From Burkholderiaceae bacterium (GTDB lineage: Bacteria > Pseudomonadota > Gammaproteobacteria > Burkholderiales > Burkholderiaceae_E), in NCBI GenBank assembly GCA_021463505.1, contig JAJTYR010000017.1, positions 1 through 64,000 on the forward strand: a DNA stretch of 64,000 nt. The letters are read 5' to 3'. The notes under the pieces were generated by a model. That model was not told the origin of the DNA. It made no database searches and was given only the letters and a program-made list of their open reading frames with translations. Within the stretch, counting starts at the first letter, position 1. Each line of letters opens with the position of its first letter. The position numbers and the translations under genes were made by a program. Positions 1 to 6,662 of the stretch are shown here, in pieces.

Positions 1-1
1 G

Positions 2-697
2 GCCGGCACTGCCGCACTGGCGGGCGTGCTGCTGGCGCCCGGCGTGCACCTGATCGAGGTCGCCAGCGCGCAGCGCGCACGCGCGGCGGGCGAGCCGGCG
101 TCGTCGAAAGTGCGCTGGGGCATGCTGATCGACACCACACGCTGCTCGACCGACTGCAATGCGTGCGTGACGGCCTGCAACACCGAAAACGGGCTGTCCG
201 GTGGCACCCTGCCGACCGACTCGCAGTGGATCCGCAAGGTCGAGATCCGCTACGAGGACACCGGCCGCACCCGCAGCGCGCCGGTCATGTGCCAGCACTG
301 CGCCAGCCCGCCCTGCGTCGACGTCTGCCCGACCGGCGCGTCGTTCAAGCGCGCCGACGGCATCGTGCTGGTCGATCGCCACACCTGCATCGGCTGCCGC
401 TATTGCGTGATGGCCTGCCCCTACAAGGCGCGCAGCTTCGTGCACGAACCGCTCACCACGCAGAAGCCCGAGGTGCCGCGCGGCAAGGGATGCGTCGAAG
501 GCTGCACGATGTGCGTGCATCGCATCGATCGCGGCCGGCAGCCGGCGTGCGTCGAGTCGTGCCCCGAGCAGGCGATCATCTTCGGCGACCTGAACGACCC
601 CGGCAGTGCGATCTCGCGACGCATCCGCGAGATCGCCACGACCCGCATCCGCGAAGACCTGCGCCTGGACACCGGCATCCGCTATCACGGGATCTGA
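2..697 (+). CDS. dsrO: DsrO, periplasmic ferredoxin-type subunit of the DsrMKJOP complex (5' end missing)
   Basis: This is an iron-sulfur electron-transfer subunit of the membrane complex DsrMKJOP, which exchanges electrons with the DsrC/sulfite reductase system. Four cysteine clusters are visible: TRCSTDCNACVTAC, MCQHCASPPCVDVCP, TCIGCRYCVMACP, and CVEGCTMC with the later CVESCP. This fits the four [4Fe-4S] clusters of the family. The reading frame is open to base 2. The first residues form a hydrophobic run ending in VASA, like the end of a Tat signal peptide, so the true start lies outside the window and the GTG at 26 is internal. 231 codons are present. dsrP follows after 4 bases. The call rests on the DsrO-P-N-R order as much as on the protein, because SoeB-type proteins share the fold. 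Confidence 0.88.
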   Translation, partial: AGTAALAGVLLAPGVHLIEVASAQRARAAGEPASSKVRWGMLIDTTRCSTDCNACVTACNTENGLSGGTLPTDSQWIRKVEIRYEDTGRTRSAPVMCQHCASPPCVDVCPTGASFKRADGIVLVDRHTCIGCRYCVMACPYKARSFVHEPLTTQKPEVPRGKGCVEGCTMCVHRIDRGRQPACVESCPEQAIIFGDLNDPGSAISRRIREIATTRIREDLRLDTGIRYHGI

Positions 698-701
698 CGA
701 C

Positions 702-1898
702 ATGCAGCCAGTCATCGCCACCCCCGCCGCGAGCCGCTTCTGGCTGGTCGTCGCGTTCGGTGCGGCGCTGGTCGCCGCCGGACTGGGCGCCGCGCACTAC
801 ATGGAGGTCGAGGGCCACATCGTCACCGGCATGAACAACCACGTGGTCTGGGGCCTGCCGCACGTCTTCGCGATCTTCCTGATCGTCGCGGCCTCGGGCG
901 TGCTCAACGTGGCCTCGGTCGGCTCGGTCTTCGGAAAAACCCTTTACAAGGCGCGCGCGCCGCTGTCCGGACTGCTGTGCCTGGCGATGCTGGCCGGTGG
1001 CCTGATGGTGCTGATGCTCGACCTCGGCCGCCCCGACCGGCTGATGATCGCCGCCACGCACTACAACTTCACGTCGATGTTCGCGCTGAACGTGTTCCTG
1101 TATTCCGGAATGGCCGCCATTGTCGGCCTCTATCTCTGGACACTGATGGAACGGCACATGAACCGCTATTCGAAGCCGGCCGGCCTGGCTGCATTCGTCT
1201 GGCGCCTGTTGCTGACCACCGGGACCGGCTCGATCTTCGGCTTTCTGGTGGCGCGCCAGGCCTACGGCTCGGCACTGCTCGCCCCGATGTTCGTCATCAT
1301 GTCGTTCGCCTGGGGTCTGGCGGTGTTCCTGCTGGTGCAGGCCGCGGTCTACGCCTGGAACGGACGGACGCTGCCCGCCGAGGCCAGTCGCCGGATGAGC
1401 CGGCTGCTCGGGGTATTCGTCGCGGCAACGCTCTACATGGTGGCGATGCACCACGTCACCAACCTGTATTTCGCGCGCCAGGTGGAGTTCGAACGCTTCA
1501 TCCTCGTCGACGGCGGCATCTACCCGGCGTTGTTCTGGCTCGGCCATGTCGCGCTCGGCAGCCTCGCACCGCTGGTGCTGATCTACGCGGGCGACGCCAC
1601 GAAGCCGCGTAACGCGGCCGTTGCGGCAGCGCTGGTCGTCGCCGGCGCCTTCTGTGCGCTGTACGTGTTCATCATCGGCGGCCAGGCGTTCCCGCTCGAA
1701 CTGTTTCCCGGCGCGATCACCCGCTCGACGTTCTACGACGGCCAGATCGCCCCCTACACGCCGTCAATGCCCGAGTTGCTGCTCGGCATCGGCGGCGTCG
1801 CCGCCGCGTTCCTGCTCACCGTCATCGGCGTGCACGTGCTCGATTTCCTGCCGCGTGACCCCGATGCGGCGCCGGCATCGGCCACCGGCAGCGGCTGA
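702..1898 (+). CDS. dsrP: DsrP, NrfD-like quinone-interacting membrane subunit of DsrMKJOP
   Basis: This is a 398-residue polytopic inner-membrane protein of the NrfD/PsrC family. It is expected to pass electrons between the periplasmic partner DsrO and the quinone pool. I see about ten hydrophobic segments spread over the whole length, starting with a helix at residues 9-28. The ATG at 702 follows the dsrO stop by 4 bases. An upstream in-frame start at 606 would lie deep inside dsrO and gives a charged non-membrane extension, so it is not used. dsrN begins 8 bases downstream. The gene order O-P-N-R matches dsr clusters of sulfur oxidisers. Confidence 0.9.
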   Translation: MQPVIATPAASRFWLVVAFGAALVAAGLGAAHYMEVEGHIVTGMNNHVVWGLPHVFAIFLIVAASGVLNVASVGSVFGKTLYKARAPLSGLLCLAMLAGGLMVLMLDLGRPDRLMIAATHYNFTSMFALNVFLYSGMAAIVGLYLWTLMERHMNRYSKPAGLAAFVWRLLLTTGTGSIFGFLVARQAYGSALLAPMFVIMSFAWGLAVFLLVQAAVYAWNGRTLPAEASRRMSRLLGVFVAATLYMVAMHHVTNLYFARQVEFERFILVDGGIYPALFWLGHVALGSLAPLVLIYAGDATKPRNAAVAAALVVAGAFCALYVFIIGGQAFPLELFPGAITRSTFYDGQIAPYTPSMPELLLGIGGVAAAFLLTVIGVHVLDFLPRDPDAAPASATGSG

Positions 1899-1906
1899 AC
1901 AACGCG

Positions 1907-3385
1907 ATGAGTCGCTGGCTCGTCTCCGCAGCGCATCGCTCTTCGGGCAAGACGACGGTTTCGATCGGGCTGTGCGCTGCGCTGCGCCGTCGTGGCCTGT
2001 CGGTGCAGCCCTTCAAGAAGGGGCCCGACTACATCGACCCGATGTGGCTGACGCTGGCCGCCAGCCGCGCCTGCCGCAATCTCGACCCCCACCTGTGCGG
2101 CTGGGACGAACTCGAAGCCGCGTTCCTGCGGCACGCCGACGACGCCGATGCGAGTCTGGTCGAAGGCAACCTCGGCCTGCACGACGGCATGGCCGCCGAC
2201 GGGAGCGACAGCAACGCGGCACTGGCTTGCCGGCTCGATCTGCCGACCATCCTGGTGCTGGACGCGCGCGGCACCGCGCGCGGCGTCGCACCGCTGGTGC
2301 TCGGCTACCAGGCGTTCGAGCCGCGTCTGCGGATCGTCGGCGTGATTCTCAACCGCGTCGGCGGCACGCGCCACGAGAATCGGCTGCGCGACGCGCTCGA
2401 GCGCTACACCGACCTGCCGGTGCTGGGTGCGATCGGCGAGGATCCGGCGCTGGCGATCGTCGAGCGGCACCTCGGCCTGGTGCCCGGCAACGAGGCGCAG
2501 GGCGCCGCTCGCATCGTCGACACGCTGGCCGCCGCAATCACGGCGAGCGTCGACCTCGATGCGCTGCTCGATGCCACCGCACCCGGGCCGCGCGCCCGGC
2601 AAGCGGCGACGCCCGCGGCTGCCGCTTCGCCATCGCCCGCGGCCTCGACGAGGCTGGCCGCATCGACGCACACCGCCGTACCGCCATCGCGGCCCGCGCG
2701 CGACGCGGCGGCGTTGCGCATCGGCGTCGCGCTGGACGAAGCCTTCGGCTTCTACTACGTCGACGACCTCGAAGCGCTGCGTGCGGAAGGTGCCGAACTG
2801 GTGCCGTTCGACACGCTGCGCGACGCCCGACTGCCCGAAGTCGACGGACTGTTCATCGGCGGCGGCTTTCCCGAAGTGCTCGCTGCGCGGCTGACGGCCA
2901 ACCAGGCACTGCGCCGCGCGCTGCGCGAGCGCATCGAAGCCGGGCTGCCGGTATACGCCGAGTGCGGTGGCCTGATGTATCTCGCCCGCTCGATCCGCTG
3001 GCGCGGCCAGTGCCACGAGATGGTCGGCGCGCTGCCGGCCGACGTCGTCATGCGCGACCGCGCCGTGGGCCGCGGCTACGTCACGCTCGAGGAAACCGAC
3101 GCTTTTCCCTGGCCCGACGGACCGATGCCGCTGGTGCGTGGACACGAATTCCACCACTCCGCACTCGAAAATCCGGCACCCGGGCTGCGCTATGCATACC
3201 GCGTCGTGCGCGGCCACGGCGTCGACGGCTCCCATGACGGCATCGTGCATCGCAATGTCCTCGCCTCGTATGCACACCTGCGTGGCGTCGGCGGCAATCA
3301 CTGGCCGCAGCGCTTCGCCCGGTTCGTGCGCAGCGTCGATTCTGCGCGGCGCAACCGCCGTGCCCTCACCGGGTGTTTCCCATGA
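1907..3385 (+). CDS. dsrN: DsrN, sirohaem amidase (CbiA/CobB-type glutamine amidotransferase)
   Basis: This protein resembles cobyrinic acid a,c-diamide synthase. In dsr clusters the family member DsrN amidates sirohaem to sirohaem-amide, the cofactor of DsrAB. The 492 residues hold an N-terminal ATP-binding domain with a P-loop-like HRSSGKTT at 10-17. A Pro/Ala/Ser-rich linker follows at about 225-268, and then a class-I glutamine amidotransferase domain with the nucleophile Cys353 in YAECGGLMYL and the motif GHEFHHS at 412-418. The linker is longer and simpler than usual and may be a flexible hinge. The stop overlaps the dsrR start (ATGA), which suggests coupled translation. A true cobalamin enzyme is the alternative, but the neighbours favour DsrN. 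Confidence 0.88.
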   Translation: MSRWLVSAAHRSSGKTTVSIGLCAALRRRGLSVQPFKKGPDYIDPMWLTLAASRACRNLDPHLCGWDELEAAFLRHADDADASLVEGNLGLHDGMAADGSDSNAALACRLDLPTILVLDARGTARGVAPLVLGYQAFEPRLRIVGVILNRVGGTRHENRLRDALERYTDLPVLGAIGEDPALAIVERHLGLVPGNEAQGAARIVDTLAAAITASVDLDALLDATAPGPRARQAATPAAAASPSPAASTRLAASTHTAVPPSRPARDAAALRIGVALDEAFGFYYVDDLEALRAEGAELVPFDTLRDARLPEVDGLFIGGGFPEVLAARLTANQALRRALRERIEAGLPVYAECGGLMYLARSIRWRGQCHEMVGALPADVVMRDRAVGRGYVTLEETDAFPWPDGPMPLVRGHEFHHSALENPAPGLRYAYRVVRGHGVDGSHDGIVHRNVLASYAHLRGVGGNHWPQRFARFVRSVDSARRNRRALTGCFP

Positions 3386-3693
3386 TGATCACCGTCACAC
3401 CCGCTGCGGCCCGCCAGATCCTCATCGCTGCCGGGCAGGCCGGCATGGAAGAGCCGTTGCTGAGGGTGGCCGCCCGCTACGACGACGACAGCGATGCGCT
3501 CGAGATCGGCATGGGCTTCGACGATCGCCGCGAGCAGGACGAGGAGATCCACTGCGAAGGCGTGATCCTCCTGGTGTCGCCCGCTTCGCGCACGCCGCTC
3601 GACGGCACCGTGCTCGACTACGTCGAGACTGCGCCCACCGAATACCGCTTCGTCTTCGGCCGCGACCCGCGACACGAAGACCGGCAAGGCTGA
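3382..3693 (+). CDS. dsrR: DsrR, A-type scaffold-like protein without the cluster cysteines
   Basis: This 103-residue protein has the IscA/A-type fold. DsrR of sulfur oxidisers keeps that fold but lacks the three iron-sulfur ligands and is thought to act in dsr expression or maturation. Here the only cysteine is in IHCEGV (about residue 56). The C-terminal CxC of true IscA is absent, which agrees with DsrR. The ATG at 3382 overlaps the dsrN stop as ATGA. A GTG at 3373 is possible but would overlap more. The sirohaem methyltransferase gene follows after 12 bases in the same direction. Confidence 0.8.
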   Translation: MMITVTPAAARQILIAAGQAGMEEPLLRVAARYDDDSDALEIGMGFDDRREQDEEIHCEGVILLVSPASRTPLDGTVLDYVETAPTEYRFVFGRDPRHEDRQG

Positions 3694-3705
3694 CGGGAGA
3701 CTCCG

Positions 3706-4536
3706 ATGGACACGATTTTCGTCCCTCCGCCCGCCGGCGGCCCGCCACCGCATGCCGGACCGCCACTGGCGCCCGGCGAGGTCGCGCTGGTCGGCACCGG
3801 CCCGGGAGACCCCGAGTTGCTGACGCTCAAGGCCTTGCGCCTGATGCAGCAGGCCGACGTCGTGCTCTACGACAACCTCGTTTCGCCCGAGATCATGTCG
3901 CTGGTCGGTGCGGCCGCGCAGCGCATCTACGTCGGAAAGGAGCGCAACCGCCACACGTTGCGCCAGGAGGCGATCAACGAACTGATGGTCGAACTGGCAC
4001 GCGCGGGCCACCGGGTGGTCAGGCTCAAGGGGGGCGACCCTTTCATCTTCGGTCGCGGCGGCGAAGAGATCGAGACACTGTGCGCACACGACGTGCACTT
4101 CCAGGTCGTCCCCGGCATCACGGCGGCCGCGGGCGTCGCCGCCTACGCGGGGATCCCGCTCACGCATCGTGACCACGCACATGCCTGCGTGCTGATCACC
4201 GGGCACCTGCGCGACGGCACGATGAATCTCGACTGGCCGGCCCTCGCACGGCCAGGACAGACCCTGGTCTGCTACATGGGCTTCCAGGGGCTCGCCGAAT
4301 TGTGCGCCAGGCTCGCCGAGCATGGCCTGGATGAAGCCACCCCGGCCGCGATCGTGCAGAAAGGCACGCAACGCAGCCAGCGTGTCGTGACGGGCACGCT
4401 GCGTACGCTGCCCGGGCTCGCGGCGCAGGCCCGACTCGCGCCGCCGACGCTGATCATCGTCGGCGAGGTGGTGCGCCTGCGCGACAGGTTGAAGTGGTTC
4501 GAACGTACGCTGGAAGCGCCCGCGCTGGCCGGCTGA
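3706..4536 (+). CDS. cobA: uroporphyrinogen-III C-methyltransferase (SUMT)
   Basis: This enzyme transfers two methyl groups from S-adenosylmethionine to uroporphyrinogen III, giving precorrin-2, the branch point to sirohaem and cobalamin. The 276 residues show the SAM-site motif [16 protein letters not shown] near residues 28-43 and [13 protein letters not shown] in the middle. There is a Pro/Gly-rich N-terminal lead of about 25 residues before the domain. It is a stand-alone methyltransferase without the CysG dehydrogenase/chelatase half. A GGGAGA ribosome-binding site precedes the ATG. Placed directly after dsrN and dsrR, it very likely supplies sirohaem for DsrAB. It converges on the response-regulator gene, leaving 10 bases between the stops. 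Confidence 0.9.
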   Translation: MDTIFVPPPAGGPPPHAGPPLAPGEVALVGTGPGDPELLTLKALRLMQQADVVLYDNLVSPEIMSLVGAAAQRIYVGKERNRHTLRQEAINELMVELARAGHRVVRLKGGDPFIFGRGGEEIETLCAHDVHFQVVPGITAAAGVAAYAGIPLTHRDHAHACVLITGHLRDGTMNLDWPALARPGQTLVCYMGFQGLAELCARLAEHGLDEATPAAIVQKGTQRSQRVVTGTLRTLPGLAAQARLAPPTLIIVGEVVRLRDRLKWFERTLEAPALAG

Positions 4537-4546
4537 GCGCGCCCCG

Positions 4547-5260
4547 CTACCGCGAGTGCACCAGGCGCGCCGCTGGCGTCTCGCCGTCGTCGCGATGGAT
4601 GCGCCCGCCTTCGCCGACCCGATTCTCGATCGCGAACACCGCTGCCTCGACGCGCGACGAGAAGCCGAGCTTCGACAGGATGTGGCGCACGTGCAGTTTG
4701 ACGGTGTCGTGGCTGATGCCGAGTTCGCGGGCGATCGCCTTGTTGCTCAGGCCGCGCGCCACCTGCGCGAGGATCTCACGCTCGCGCACCGTCAACTGGT
4801 CGAGCGAACTGCCCGGCGCTGCCCGCTGCGTGCCCTCTTCGAACAGGCCGGCCAGCTTGGCCGTCATGGCCGGCGCCACCACCAGTTCACCGCGGGCCGC
4901 GCGGCCGATCGCGTCGATGACGTCCTGCGGATCCATGTCCTTCAGCAGGTAGCCGCGCGCGCCCATGCGCAGCGCCGCGGCGAGATCCTCGCGCGAATCG
5001 CTCATCGTGAGGATGACCACCGGCACCAGCGACCCCGCGTCGCGCAGGCCGCGCAGCAGCCTCAAGCCGTCGAGTTGCGGCATCCGCAGATCGATTACCG
5101 CGAGGTCCGGCGCATGCGCCTGGATCAACTCGATGCCTTCCTCGGGGTTGCCGGTGGTGGCCACGACCTTCATGCCGGCGCGCCGTTCGAGCAACTCGCC
5201 CAATCCGCGCCGGCACAACCCGTGGTCGTCGACCAGCGCCACGCGCAGCGGTTCAGCCAT
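4547..5260 (-). CDS. NarL/FixJ-family response regulator
   Basis: This is a 237-residue DNA-binding response regulator. The receiver domain (about 5-120) has the acidic pair D11-D12 and the phospho-acceptor Asp57 in AVIDLRMP. The LuxR-type helix-turn-helix (about 158-215) contains LTVREREILAQVARGLSNK and DTVKLHVRHILSKL. The ATG at 5260 overlaps the kinase stop by 8 bases, so the two genes are co-transcribed and probably translationally coupled. The pair lies between the dsr and soe genes and is divergent from soeABC. Control of those sulfur genes is the natural guess, but the signal and targets are not visible. The family is best known from nitrate sensing (NarL), so nitrate or redox control is also possible. 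Confidence 0.9.
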   Translation of the reverse strand: MAEPLRVALVDDHGLCRRGLGELLERRAGMKVVATTGNPEEGIELIQAHAPDLAVIDLRMPQLDGLRLLRGLRDAGSLVPVVILTMSDSREDLAAALRMGARGYLLKDMDPQDVIDAIGRAARGELVVAPAMTAKLAGLFEEGTQRAAPGSSLDQLTVREREILAQVARGLSNKAIARELGISHDTVKLHVRHILSKLGFSSRVEAAVFAIENRVGEGGRIHRDDGETPAARLVHSR

Positions 5261-6530
5261 GGCGGACCTCGATGGCCGGCGCAGCACCCGCGGGAATGCG
5301 GACCACCACGCGCGCGCCGCCGTCGGGCATGTTCTCGAACGCGACGTGGGCGCCGATCGCCTGGGCACGTTCGCGCATGATCTCCAGCCCGAAACTGGTG
5401 CGCACGGTGCGCCTGGGCGAAGGCACGGACCGCGCGAATCCGCGGCCGTCGTCGTGCACGCTGAAGACCACATCGGCGCCTTCGCGCTCGATGCGCAGCC
5501 AGGCACGGCGCGCACCCGAGTGCCGGCGCACGTTCGCCAGCGCCTCCTGCACGATGTGAAAGGCCTGCACCTCGACCTCGGCCGGCAGGCGCAGTTCGGG
5601 AATGCGGCAATCGAACTCCAGGGCCACGCCGGTGCGCTCGTAGAAGGTGTCGGCCATCTGCTCGAGCGCACGCTGCAGGCCCTGGCCATCCATGCCGGCC
5701 CGGAAGTGGGTGATCAGCTCGCGCATGCGCCGGTTGGCGCTGCCGAGCTCGTCATTGACGTCCCGGCAGTACTTCTGCGCCTGCAGTGTGTCCTGTTGGG
5801 CGATCGCGTCCTGCAGCAGCGGCATGCGCATGCGCACGAAAGTGAGCGATTGCGCGAGCGAATCGTGCAGTTCGCCCGCGATCGTCTGCCGTTCGTGAAC
5901 CAGGCTCGACTGCAGGTTTTCGCGCTCGAGCCGGGCGTTCTCGAGCGCCAGGCCGAACAGCTGGCCGACCGGACGCAACAGGTGGATCACCTCGCCGCGC
6001 AGACTGTGCACGCCATCGAAGAACAGCGTGAACACCCCCACCGAGCGTCCCTTGTACTCGAGGGGCACGGCAACGGTGCCGGTGCACACCTGCTCGAAGA
6101 AACTGTCGACCGCGAGCGTGCCGCACGGCGACGCGCTGTCGGCCACGCGCACGTCATCGCCGTGCAGTGCATCGCCGCACACGCCGCACGGACCGATCAG
6201 CGCCTCGCGCGCGAGGACATCGTCGGGCAGTCCCCAGGCCGCGACCAGCCGCAACTTGTCGCCCTCGGGGGTGAGCGTGCGCACCGCCCCGGCCCGCGCG
6301 CCTGCCAGCCTGACGACGGTGACGAGAAAGGCGTCGAGCATCGACTGCGGCGTGCCGCCGACCGCGGAGGCGACCGGTGCGTTCGCACTGCGCGCGTCCG
6401 GACGCTGGACGCGCGCGTCGACGATCGGCACCACGCGCACCGCCTTGCCGACCGTGCCCGCCGCAGCCCCGGCCAGCGCCGTGGCGTCCGCCGGCACGCC
6501 CGGAATGGTTCCGGAACCCGAAAACTGCAT
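5253..6530 (-). CDS. soluble GAF-domain sensor histidine kinase, NarX-like C-terminus
   Basis: This 425-residue kinase has no clear membrane segment. A GAF-like sensor domain spans about 60-195. The HisKA_3 dimerisation box has the phospho-acceptor His222 in IAGELHDSLAQS, and a HATPase domain follows with DDGRGF near residue 370. Four cysteines sit in the GAF region (C115, C118, C136, C149), including a GPCGVCG pair. Such clusters in cytosolic NarX/NreB-type kinases often bind metal or an iron-sulfur cluster or act as redox switches, though none is proven here. An AGGAGG ribosome-binding site precedes the ATG at 6530. It shares a 132-base divergent region with soeA. Confidence 0.88.
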   Translation of the reverse strand: MQFSGSGTIPGVPADATALAGAAAGTVGKAVRVVPIVDARVQRPDARSANAPVASAVGGTPQSMLDAFLVTVVRLAGARAGAVRTLTPEGDKLRLVAAWGLPDDVLAREALIGPCGVCGDALHGDDVRVADSASPCGTLAVDSFFEQVCTGTVAVPLEYKGRSVGVFTLFFDGVHSLRGEVIHLLRPVGQLFGLALENARLERENLQSSLVHERQTIAGELHDSLAQSLTFVRMRMPLLQDAIAQQDTLQAQKYCRDVNDELGSANRRMRELITHFRAGMDGQGLQRALEQMADTFYERTGVALEFDCRIPELRLPAEVEVQAFHIVQEALANVRRHSGARRAWLRIEREGADVVFSVHDDGRGFARSVPSPRRTVRTSFGLEIMRERAQAIGAHVAFENMPDGGARVVVRIPAGAAPAIEVRHG

Positions 6531-6623
6531 TGACCCTCCTGCGGCCCCTTTGCGGCAGGCCCCAATGCGATCTTACACGCCGATCCCCCAAACGGATAAT
6601 GGAACGACTCCCCGGAATGCTTA

Positions 6624-6652
6624 TGGAGACCCCCGCCCCGATCACCTAATAT
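6624..6652 (+). promoter_or_regulatory. candidate promoter of soeABC
   Basis: A TAATAT at 6647-6652 resembles a -10 box, and TGGAGA at 6624-6629 is a weak -35 match 17 bases upstream. Transcription would start near 6659, only a few bases before the soeA ATG at 6663, giving an almost leaderless message with GGAG immediately before the start. This is weak evidence read by eye. Confidence 0.3.
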
Positions 6653-6662
6653 CGCATCGGAG

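Noticed and set aside
26-697. GTG at 26 as the start of the first gene
   Set aside because: The frame is open to base 2 and encodes the hydrophobic part of an export signal before 26, so the gene is cut by the window edge.
576-1547. 323-codon minus-strand reading frame
   Set aside because: It lies opposite dsrO and dsrP, is dominated by Arg/His/Gln/Ala and matches no family; it is a mirror of high-GC coding.
4965-6533. 522-codon plus-strand reading frame opposite the two-component genes
   Set aside because: The minus-strand frames show full receiver, LuxR, GAF and kinase domains; the plus frame has no recognisable domain.
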